Of a stretch of DNA of 6,408 nt, positions 1 through 4,995 are shown piece after piece. A program made the position numbers and the translations under genes. Below the pieces are notes generated by a model, which saw nothing but the letters and a program-made list of their open reading frames with translations, searched no databases and was not told the DNA's origin. Location: positions 13,222 through 19,629 of the forward strand of contig PBBT01000014.1 of the NCBI GenBank assembly GCA_002717725.1, read 5' to 3'. The stretch comes from Chloroflexota bacterium. GTDB lineage: Bacteria > Chloroflexota > Dehalococcoidia > SAR202 > UBA6927. The number at the start of each line of letters is the position of its first letter. The stretch's first letter is position 1.

Positions 1-810
1 GCAGGTAGTGATGCAGCTAATCTCCAAACTACTGCCACTGCTGATGGAGATGACTTCATTCTTAACGGAACTAAAATCTTTTGCACAAATGGCGATAAAG
101 CTGATTATATTATTGTTTTTGCGGCTAATGATAAATCACTTGGACCGATGGGAGGGATTACTGCATTTATTGTAGAAAAAAATATGACTGGATTTTCAGT
201 AGGAAAAAAGGAAAAGAAACTAGGATTGAGAGCATCATCTACTATTGAATTGATATTTGAAAACTGTAGGATACCAAAGGAAAATATTCTTGGCGATATA
301 GGCGCAGGTTTTATGATTGCCTTATCTACTCTGGACGGGGGACGTGTTACACTTGCTGTTGGCTCCCTGGGTGCTGCACAGCGAGCACTCGATTTGTCTG
401 TTGATTACCTTCGACAAAATCAAGGCGAAGGAGGAAATCTGTCAAATAGGCAATCGATTCAATGGAAATTAGCTGATATAGCTATGGAAGTATATGCATC
501 AAAATTTATGTGTTATAATAATTTGGTTGAATTGGAAAAATACTATGAAATTATTGAATCAAAAGAAAAAGTTCCAAGACAATTACGGGATCGTGTATCC
601 CGTGGTTCTGCAATCTCCAAAGCATATGTTTCTGAAGTTGCATCTCGTGCAATAACCACTGCCATAGAAATACAGGGATTGACTGGCATTACTGCTGGCT
701 CAGAGCTCGAAAGAGGCTTTAGGGACTCATTTATTGCTGAGATATACGAAGGTACTAATGACATTCAACGTATGATTATCGCTAAAGAATTACTGGGATT
801 GGGTCTTTGA
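1..810 (+). CDS. Acyl-CoA dehydrogenase, C-terminal two-thirds (5' end outside window)
   Basis: The frame is open from base 1, so the gene starts upstream; 269 residues are visible of an expected 380-390. The family is a flavoprotein that removes two hydrogens from the alpha and beta carbons of an acyl-CoA and passes electrons to an electron-transfer flavoprotein. The visible start, AGSDAANLQTTA, matches the family's E-P-G-S-D-A segment that runs into the middle beta domain (NGTKIFCTNGDKAD). The C-terminal helical domain follows (LDGGR, then ALDLSVDYL). Near the end, IYEGTNDIQRMIIAKELLG carries the catalytic base; its Glu codon is at 748-750. The usual GG-x-G-Y segment is replaced by QGLTGITAG, and the stretch between helices around 540-610 is longer and more charged than usual. 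The substrate cannot be told from sequence; a short or branched acyl-CoA is possible. The next gene begins one base after the stop, suggesting co-transcription. Confidence 0.93.
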   Translation, partial: AGSDAANLQTTATADGDDFILNGTKIFCTNGDKADYIIVFAANDKSLGPMGGITAFIVEKNMTGFSVGKKEKKLGLRASSTIELIFENCRIPKENILGDIGAGFMIALSTLDGGRVTLAVGSLGAAQRALDLSVDYLRQNQGEGGNLSNRQSIQWKLADIAMEVYASKFMCYNNLVELEKYYEIIESKEKVPRQLRDRVSRGSAISKAYVSEVASRAITTAIEIQGLTGITAGSELERGFRDSFIAEIYEGTNDIQRMIIAKELLGLGL

Positions 811-811
811 T

Positions 812-1117
812 ATGACATCTGAACTCGCTATTGTAAGCTCTTTTATTGATTTTCTTCCTCAAGGATTTATCTTTGGTTTCTTTGATAATTTTATTCTAAT
901 ACTTGGAGCTTACACTGGAATAAATATTGAAAAATACATCGACGATAAAGCAAGTGGCGTGCTTGGCGGAGTTGTGGGCGCAGGTTTAGCTAATGCTATT
1001 TCAGATGGTATGGGCGCACTTATCGATCCAAATATGAACGACATGTTTGTTGGAATATTTATTGGAACTATCATACCTCTATTTCTAATTCCCGTAATTG
1101 AGAAACTTCGCAAGTAA
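812..1117 (+). CDS. Small glycine-rich membrane protein, paralog 1 (function unknown)
   Basis: This encodes 101 residues that I cannot assign to a named family. Two hydrophobic stretches are evident: residues about 12-40 (GFIFGFFDNFILILGAYTG) and the C-terminal half, where a glycine-zipper-like run (GVLGGVVGAGL) is followed by a final hydrophobic helix (GIFIGTIIPLFLIPVIE) and a short basic tail. An ALIDP motif sits between the two C-terminal hydrophobic parts. It is probably an integral membrane protein with two to three helices. The ATG lies one base after the stop of the acyl-CoA dehydrogenase gene and has no clear Shine-Dalgarno sequence, so it is probably read from the same transcript. 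The next gene is a clear paralog, which supports this being a real gene. Whether it is functionally linked to the dehydrogenase is unknown. Confidence 0.82.
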   Translation: MTSELAIVSSFIDFLPQGFIFGFFDNFILILGAYTGINIEKYIDDKASGVLGGVVGAGLANAISDGMGALIDPNMNDMFVGIFIGTIIPLFLIPVIEKLRK

Positions 1118-1120
1118 TTT

Positions 1121-1147
1121 AGTGTTAATTAACAGTGTTAATTAACA
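1121..1147. repeat. Two tandem 13-base repeats, each holding a 12-base perfect palindrome
   Basis: The unit AGTGTTAATTAAC occurs twice without a gap (1121-1133 and 1134-1146). Each copy contains the perfect palindrome TGTTAATTAACA (1123-1134 and 1136-1147), with centres 13 bases apart. The pair ends a few bases before the TATA-like box of the next gene, where an archaeal activator or repressor could bind. A paired dimeric regulator site is the favoured reading; simple slippage duplication in AT-rich DNA is the alternative. Confidence 0.6.
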
Positions 1148-1149
1148 GC

Positions 1150-1158
1150 AAATATATA
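1150..1158 (+). promoter_or_regulatory. TATA box for paralog 2, leaderless start
   Basis: AAATATATA lies centred about 26-27 bases before the ATG at 1181, the usual distance between an archaeal TATA box and the transcription start. That would place the first transcribed base at or next to the start codon. No Shine-Dalgarno sequence precedes the ATG, which fits a leaderless mRNA. Confidence 0.55.
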
Positions 1159-1180
1159 GCTGAAACTCGTAATATTAATT

Positions 1181-1519
1181 ATGGTATTTCTTGACGGATT
1201 CATTTTCGGTTTCTTCGATAATTTTCTATTGATAATTGGTACATATTCCGGCGTAACTATAGAATATAGACTTCATCGATTGACACATGATTATAAAACC
1301 GCTAGAAAACTTAGAAATTTTCTCATAAAAAATTCTAAAGGAGTATTAGGTGGACTTATGGGAGCTGGACTCTCACATGTTGTTTCTAATGGATTTGGCG
1401 CCTTTATTGATCCAACATTGAATCATATGTTCATTGGAATCGCAATCGGAACTCTAGTTCCAGTACTCTTTATTCCAATCATTGAATCACTAAAGTCAAG
1501 AAATTCTTCATCTGTTTAA
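1181..1519 (+). CDS. Small glycine-rich membrane protein, paralog 2 (function unknown)
   Basis: This encodes 112 residues clearly related to the protein at 812-1117. By hand alignment, roughly 60-65% of the shared core is identical, including GFIFGFFDNF, GVLGG-x-x-GAGL, IDP and GI-x-IGT. It differs in having a shorter N-terminus and about 17 extra residues, rich in Lys, Arg and His, in the loop between the first and second hydrophobic regions (around residues 26-50: HRLTHDYKTARKLRNFLIK). That loop could be a basic amphipathic segment lying on the membrane or binding an acidic partner. The start ATG sits at TATA-to-start distance with no leader, so the gene seems to have its own promoter, unlike paralog 1. 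The pattern suggests tandem duplication followed by divergence in both the loop and regulation. No function can be assigned. Confidence 0.85.
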   Translation: MVFLDGFIFGFFDNFLLIIGTYSGVTIEYRLHRLTHDYKTARKLRNFLIKNSKGVLGGLMGAGLSHVVSNGFGAFIDPTLNHMFIGIAIGTLVPVLFIPIIESLKSRNSSSV

Positions 1520-1527
1520 TTAATATA
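1515..1527 (+). promoter_or_regulatory. TATA-like region for the Toprim gene
   Basis: TTTAATTAATATA overlaps the stop codon of the preceding gene. Depending on which part is the box, its centre is about 26 bases before the ATG at 1545 or about 27 bases before the in-frame ATG at 1551, so the leaderless start is ambiguous between the two. Confidence 0.45.
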
Positions 1528-1544
1528 CAAATCTTGCTCATGTT

Positions 1545-1961
1545 ATGTTGATGAATATTCTTCAACAGGATATTGAATTCAATAAATTCCTTCTTGATTT
1601 CATTGCTCTCCTTAATTTTGAATGTAAAAATGGCGCTGTTGTTCTTGTAGAAGGAAAAAAAGACACACAAGCATTATCTTCACTTGGTTTTGTTGGAAAA
1701 ACGATTGAATACTGTAATAATAATACTATTTCTAAGATTGAACGTCAAACTAGATCATACAATAAACTTATCATCTTATTTGATTATGATGCAGAAGGAA
1801 GACGACTTACAAGTAAAATACTCTTAACGCTTGATAGAACTTCTATTATTGAATTGAAATATCGACGTAATCTGTCTTTTGCTTCAAATGGAGGTATTAA
1901 GCGTATAGAAGAACTCTCAAAATTATCTCCATATGTAATTTTAACAGAAAATTTTATATAA
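1545..1961 (+). CDS. Small Toprim-domain protein (RNase M5-like / UPF0292 type)
   Basis: This encodes 138 residues consisting mostly of one Toprim fold, the metal-binding domain of topoisomerases, primases and RNase M5. The first motif, VVLVEGKKDTQAL, gives the catalytic Glu at residue 36; the second, LIILFDYDAEGRRL, gives the D-x-D pair at 80 and 82. The later segments YRRNLSF and GGIKRIEEL resemble the C-terminal part of archaeal UPF0292 proteins, which are compared with the bacterial 5S rRNA maturation nuclease. All three acidic metal ligands are present, so an active nuclease-like or nucleotidyl-transfer domain is plausible, but the substrate is not known in archaea. The start could be ATG 1545 or ATG 1551; both lack a Shine-Dalgarno sequence. 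An AT-rich promoter overlapping the upstream stop suggests separate transcription. Confidence 0.85.
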   Translation: MLMNILQQDIEFNKFLLDFIALLNFECKNGAVVLVEGKKDTQALSSLGFVGKTIEYCNNNTISKIERQTRSYNKLIILFDYDAEGRRLTSKILLTLDRTSIIELKYRRNLSFASNGGIKRIEELSKLSPYVILTENFI

Positions 1962-1964
1962 TTA

Positions 1965-1980
1965 TTTAATAAATAATATT
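1965..1980 (+). promoter_or_regulatory. A/T-rich TATA region for the TFS-like gene
   Basis: TTTAATAAATAATATT lies in the short gap after the Toprim gene. Its right half is centred about 26 bases before the ATG at 2003, consistent with a leaderless transcript. No Shine-Dalgarno sequence is seen before the ATG. Confidence 0.45.
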
Positions 1981-2002
1981 CATTATTTTGGTGTTTATGT
2001 AA

Positions 2003-2350
2003 ATGAAATTTTGTCCTGAATGCAATGCAAAAATGCGTCCTAAAAAAATTATAGACGAATCTAGTTCAAAATCTCGTCCAAAATCAATTATTGTTTGTTC
2101 TTCATGTGGATATCAAGAAAAATCTAGGCGTGTTACAGTCAAAGAGAAGAAAATCGAAGATACTAAAAACATCAAAGTTGTGGATAGCAAGGCTCAAAAA
2201 CTTCAATCTATGCCTACCACCAAAGCTAATTGCCATAAGTGCGGCCATGATTCTGCATATTTCTGGGAAAAACAAACTAGTAGCTTAGAAGAAGCGTCTA
2301 CTCAGTTCTTCAGATGTGCCAAATGTGAACATACTTGGCGGGCAAGCTAA
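2003..2350 (+). CDS. tfs: Transcription factor S / RPB9-like zinc-ribbon protein
   Basis: This encodes 115 residues with two zinc ribbons joined by a charged linker, the layout of archaeal TFS (RpoM-like) and of eukaryotic RPB9, RPA12 and RPC11. The N-terminal ribbon uses Cys 4, 7, 32 and 35 (CPEC ... CSSC); the C-terminal ribbon uses Cys 77, 80, 105 and 108 (CHKC ... CAKC). TFS proteins bind RNA polymerase and stimulate cleavage of the transcript 3' end in backtracked complexes, through an acidic pair at the tip of the second ribbon. Here that hairpin reads QTSSLEEASTQFF, with Glu96-Glu97 where the family usually has Asp-Glu (S-A-D-E-P in eukaryotes). Charge is kept but the first side chain is longer, so cleavage activity is probable but not certain. 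The linker (about 36-76) is Lys-rich. Transcription seems independent of the complex I operon that follows. Confidence 0.88.
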   Translation: MKFCPECNAKMRPKKIIDESSSKSRPKSIIVCSSCGYQEKSRRVTVKEKKIEDTKNIKVVDSKAQKLQSMPTTKANCHKCGHDSAYFWEKQTSSLEEASTQFFRCAKCEHTWRAS

Positions 2351-2377
2351 GTCCGGACTTGGATTTTATGAATTTTT
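2347..2377 (+). terminator. Possible terminator: short hairpin followed by T-runs
   Basis: The perfect palindrome AAGTCCGGACTT (2349-2360) overlaps the TFS-like gene's stop codon. In RNA it can extend to a six-pair stem with a CCGG loop (2347-2362, one G-U pair). It is followed by TTTT (2364-2367) and TTTTT (2373-2377), and a second small hairpin ATGAA-TTT-TTCAT covers 2368-2380. Archaeal termination depends mainly on T-runs, so this is a reasonable 3' end for the TFS-like transcript, but the stem is weak. Confidence 0.4.
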
Positions 2378-2452
2378 CATCAAAAAACTTCAAAATCTTA
2401 AACCAATTCTCAAACTTTACATCAAACTTAACATCTGCTTTCCAATTATTCC
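2371..2452 (+). other. G-depleted spacer with degenerate short repeats
   Basis: There is no G on the + strand from 2371 to 2436, and only one G up to 2452. The stretch contains CAAACTTTACAT (2411-2422) directly followed by CAAACTTAACAT (2423-2434), one mismatch apart, and looser copies CAAAAAACTT (2381-2390) and CAAAATCTTA (2391-2400). No reading frame or RNA gene is recognisable. It lies between the putative TFS terminator and the nuoA promoter, so it could be an upstream regulatory region or neutral spacer. Confidence 0.55.
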
Positions 2453-2466
2453 GGTTCGACTCAAGC

Positions 2467-2490
2467 TTTAAATAAATTTAAACAAATTTA
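2467..2490 (+). promoter_or_regulatory. Promoter of the complex I operon
   Basis: An A/T-only tract apart from one C contains TTTAAATAAATTTAAA. Its TTTAAA at 2477-2482 is centred about 27 bases before the nuoA ATG at 2507. No Shine-Dalgarno sequence precedes that ATG, so a leaderless or near-leaderless operon transcript is the simplest reading. Exact box and start site are uncertain because the tract offers several registers. Confidence 0.5.
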
Positions 2491-2506
2491 TCCCGTGTAA
2501 TCTGAT

Positions 2507-2869
2507 ATGGTTTCATCTGAGTTTGTAATGATTTTGGTAATGACTCTTGCCGGAGTCGTATTTACCTTGCCTACTCTAATTATTCCTTATTTATTTGCTC
2601 CCAAACGACGTAATCCTATAAAATTACAGACATTTGAGGCAGGCCAACCTCCTACCGGTGAATCTCGTATCCACTTGATTATGCAATACTATTCCTATCT
2701 GATTATGTTTGTTATTTTTGATGTTACTGTAATGTTCTTATTTGCTTGGGGACTTGCATTTACAAACATAGGTATTCAAAGCTTAGTCAGTCTATTGCCG
2801 TTCCTTGCTGTCCTACTTTGTCCTATGGCTTACGCATTACATTTAGCAGGAAGAAGAGAAAATTGGTAA
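2507..2869 (+). CDS. nuoA: Complex I subunit A (NuoA/FpoA/ND3-like)
   Basis: This encodes 120 residues, the normal length for this small membrane subunit at the junction of the membrane arm and the connecting module. Three hydrophobic helices are visible: about 6-30, 58-82 and 88-113. The loop after helix 1 has the family signature FEAGQPPTGESR (43-54), followed by QYYSYLIMFVIFDVTVMFLF with the conserved F-D-V at 71-73. The loop position that is Cys in mitochondrial ND3 is Ala45 here; bacterial proteins also vary there. In the complex this loop lies near the quinone cavity and helps couple quinone reduction to ion movement. It is the first gene of the operon, and its end overlaps the start of nuoB. 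Confidence 0.95.
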   Translation: MVSSEFVMILVMTLAGVVFTLPTLIIPYLFAPKRRNPIKLQTFEAGQPPTGESRIHLIMQYYSYLIMFVIFDVTVMFLFAWGLAFTNIGIQSLVSLLPFLAVLLCPMAYALHLAGRRENW

Positions 2870-3375
2870 ACGATCCCACTTTAAATCTACTTGTTGGCAA
2901 AGCTAGTGATATTCTTGATAATACTTTAGAAAAAAATGTACGAGAACCTATTAGATTTCTTGTTAATTGGGGCAGGTTATACTCTTTATGGCCTGTTCAT
3001 TTAGAAACAGCTTGTTGCAGTATTGAATTTGGTGCAGCATCTGGTCCACGACACGACGTTGAACGATTTGGAATGTTAGAAGCTTTTGGATCGCTAAGAC
3101 AATGCGATGTCTTAGTTGTTCAAGGCACTGTAACTCGGAAAATGGCACCTAGGATGAAATGGGTTTATGAACAAATGCCAGAACCTAAATGGGTAATTGC
3201 AATGGGAGCATGTGCAATTTCTGGCGGTTTATACATGGACTCGTATAACGTCCTCCAAGGAGTTGACAAAATTGTACCTGTGGATGTTTACATTCCAGGA
3301 TGTCCTCCTAGACCAGAAACACTTATTCAAGGAATTATCGAACTGCAAAACAAGATAAGGAAGTCCAAGGTGTAA
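2863..3375 (+). CDS. nuoB: Complex I subunit B (NuoB), cluster N2 protein, TTG start
   Basis: This encodes 170 residues from a TTG start that overlaps the last seven bases of nuoA. The frame stays open further upstream inside nuoA, but residues there look like an out-of-frame shadow. TTG 2863 gives the normal family length, has AGGAAG at 2848-2853 about nine bases before it, and is the only start codon near the beginning of family similarity. NuoB holds the terminal 4Fe-4S cluster N2, which hands electrons to the quinone. All four ligands are present: the adjacent pair Cys51-Cys52 (ETACCSIEFG), Cys117 (AMGACAISGG) and Cys147 (PGCPPRPE). The motif GTVTRKMAP is also intact. The protein is soluble and sits between NuoD and NuoI. 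The overlap suggests translation coupled to nuoA. Confidence 0.95.
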   Translation: MVNDPTLNLLVGKASDILDNTLEKNVREPIRFLVNWGRLYSLWPVHLETACCSIEFGAASGPRHDVERFGMLEAFGSLRQCDVLVVQGTVTRKMAPRMKWVYEQMPEPKWVIAMGACAISGGLYMDSYNVLQGVDKIVPVDVYIPGCPPRPETLIQGIIELQNKIRKSKV

Positions 3376-3387
3376 TATACAAACTCA

Positions 3388-3867
3388 ATGCCTTCTAATC
3401 TAGATACTGAAAATCAGCTAGTCAAAAGTTTAACTGATCAATTCAAGAATAAAATAAAAACTGAATACGTAAAACACAATAGAATTAAAATCTCTACCAA
3501 TCAAGACAATCTCAAATCTCTTGCAACTTCTGTTAAAGAATTAGGTTTTGAACAAGTTATTTCTCATGGTGGAACTGACTATCCGGACAATAATGTATTC
3601 CGTATCGAATATCATATTATCTGCGTATCAAAGAAAAAACTACGTAGTATTATGTTCTCTATCATGACCGAAATCTCCAAAGATACTCCTGAAATTGAAA
3701 CTTTAATTGATATTTTTCCTAGTGCAGAATTCCATGAACAAGAAACATACGAGAATTTTGGAATAACATTTACTGGCCATCCAAGAATGGAGAAATTACT
3801 CCTTCCAGAAGACTGGGATGATATCCCTCCATTAAGAAAGGACTATATTTTACCAGGAAGAGGATGA
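3388..3867 (+). CDS. nuoC: Complex I subunit C (NuoC, 30 kDa-like)
   Basis: This encodes 159 residues and is a separate gene, not the NuoCD fusion seen in E. coli. The N-terminal 110 residues are poorly conserved and charged, as usual. The C-terminal family signature is clear from residue 115: FHEQETYENFGITFTGHP, then LLLPEDWDDIPPLRKDY, and the protein ends six residues later. NuoC has no cofactor; it packs against NuoD and supports the connecting module. The ATG at 3388 is the first start after an in-frame stop (the nuoB stop is in the same frame), so this start is firm. There are 12 bases after nuoB. An AGGTG is present at 3368-3372 but is 15 bases away from the ATG, rather far for a Shine-Dalgarno sequence. 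Confidence 0.94.
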   Translation: MPSNLDTENQLVKSLTDQFKNKIKTEYVKHNRIKISTNQDNLKSLATSVKELGFEQVISHGGTDYPDNNVFRIEYHIICVSKKKLRSIMFSIMTEISKDTPEIETLIDIFPSAEFHEQETYENFGITFTGHPRMEKLLLPEDWDDIPPLRKDYILPGRG

Positions 3868-3868
3868 T

Positions 3869-4990
3869 ATGCAAAACGCGGCTATGAATATAGAAGATAA
3901 AGGCGGAGATCAACTAGTTCTCCATGTTGGACCACAACATCCTGGTTCTGGTCACTTTCGTATAATTGTTACAGTTGACGGAGATTATATTGTAGGAGCT
4001 AAACCTGATCCAGGTTATGTTCATCGAGGTGCCGAAAAGATGGCAGAATATCGAGATTACATTCAAAACATTCCACATCTTGAACGTCCAGTCATAATCG
4101 ATGCAACTGGAGTAACACTTCCATACGTTCTGACTGCTGAAAAAATCATTGACGTAGAAGCCCCTGATCGCGCTCAATATATACGAATGATTATGGCGGA
4201 ATTAAACCGCATTATTTCCCATCTGTACTGGCTTGGCATCTATGGCATATTCCTCGGTCATTCTACAATGTTTATGTGGCCTATGGGTGACAGAGAACTC
4301 TTTATTGACTTGGCTGAATCAATTGGCGGAACCCGTGTAACTTTTTCATATGTAGTTCCTGGAGGAGTAAGAAATGACATGCCTACCAATTTCAAAGAAC
4401 GAGCATTGAAGACATTTGATTATTTTGAAAAACGTATTGAAGAATACAAAAAAATATTCTTTAACAATCCACTTATGTCTGCAAGAACCGAAGGCATTGG
4501 CACCATGGATAAAAAAGACGCGATTAGACTTGGAATAACTGGTTCTAATCTCCGCGCTTGTGGAATAGATTCTGATACTCGAAAGGACGAAACCTATTGT
4601 CTTTATGATCGCGTTGATTTTGAAATACCAACACGTAAAGAAGGCGATTCATATGCAAGATGTATTGTCCGATTAGAAGAACTCCAACAAAGTATGAACA
4701 TTATGAAACAAGTCCTTGATCTTATTGAACCTGGTCCAATCAAACAAGTAATTGGCGGAGTTATGCGTGGAGAACCAGGCGAGGCATTTGTCCGTACAGA
4801 AGCCGCACGAGGAACAATGTTTTATCATATTGTCAGCGATGGAGAAAAAAATCCTTACAGAGTCAAGATTAGTGTTCCTTCATTTAGAAATCTGATTGGC
4901 ATGACTCATTTATTGGTTGGTTCAAGGTTAGCAGATATGCCTGCTATATATTGGAGCCTTGATTACTGGCCGGTGGAAGCAGATAGGTGA
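3869..4990 (+). CDS. nuoD: Complex I subunit D (NuoD, 49 kDa-like), variant quinone-site residues
   Basis: This encodes 373 residues of the 49 kDa/NiFe-hydrogenase large-subunit family that, with NuoB and NuoH, forms the quinone chamber. Conserved parts are VGPQHP (20-25), GYVHRGAEKMAEYRDY (49-64), LPYVLTAEKI, AELNRIISHLYWLG, GGVRNDMP, ARTEGIG, DSYARCIVRLEELQQS and SDGEKNPYRVKI, ending with EADR. The segment after GPQHP reads GSGHFR instead of the usual A-T-H-G-V-L-R, so the quinone-site His is shifted or missing. By ungapped comparison with the mitochondrial protein recalled from memory, the quinone-site Tyr is Ile76 (HLERPVIID). No hydrogenase Cys pairs are present, as expected for complex I. 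The start at 3869 is one base after nuoC and has AGGAAGAGG (3855-3863) upstream; ATG 3884 is a less likely alternative. Confidence 0.96.
   Translation: MQNAAMNIEDKGGDQLVLHVGPQHPGSGHFRIIVTVDGDYIVGAKPDPGYVHRGAEKMAEYRDYIQNIPHLERPVIIDATGVTLPYVLTAEKIIDVEAPDRAQYIRMIMAELNRIISHLYWLGIYGIFLGHSTMFMWPMGDRELFIDLAESIGGTRVTFSYVVPGGVRNDMPTNFKERALKTFDYFEKRIEEYKKIFFNNPLMSARTEGIGTMDKKDAIRLGITGSNLRACGIDSDTRKDETYCLYDRVDFEIPTRKEGDSYARCIVRLEELQQSMNIMKQVLDLIEPGPIKQVIGGVMRGEPGEAFVRTEAARGTMFYHIVSDGEKNPYRVKISVPSFRNLIGMTHLLVGSRLADMPAIYWSLDYWPVEADR
4985..4990 (+). promoter_or_regulatory. Shine-Dalgarno site for nuoH inside the nuoD stop
   Basis: AGGTGA is made of the last nuoD sense codon and its TGA stop, and lies five bases before the TTG at 4996. 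It decides the nuoH start: without it, a start further inside the gene would be hard to exclude. Confidence 0.7.
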
Positions 4991-4995
4991 CATAG

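Noticed and set aside
2360..2395. Possible C/D-box guide RNA on the - strand (TTGATGA near 2380)
   Set aside because: No matching D box (CTGA) was found at a suitable distance, and the C box is imperfect.
2451..2470. GGTTCGACTC looks like a tRNA T-loop
   Set aside because: The flanks do not pair into a T-stem, and the G-free stretch upstream cannot form D and anticodon arms, so there is no tRNA here.
2746..2862. Upstream extension of the nuoB frame from ATG 2746
   Set aside because: It lies entirely within nuoA, reads as Cys/Lys/Arg-rich nonsense without family similarity, and would make NuoB about 40 residues too long.
3914..4177. Minus-strand open frames within nuoD, and similar ones at 543-764, 910-1113, 1479-1670, 2963-3148, 4944-5216 and 6119-6328
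   Set aside because: Each lies mostly or wholly over an assigned + strand gene, shows no recognizable domain, and looks like an antisense shadow.
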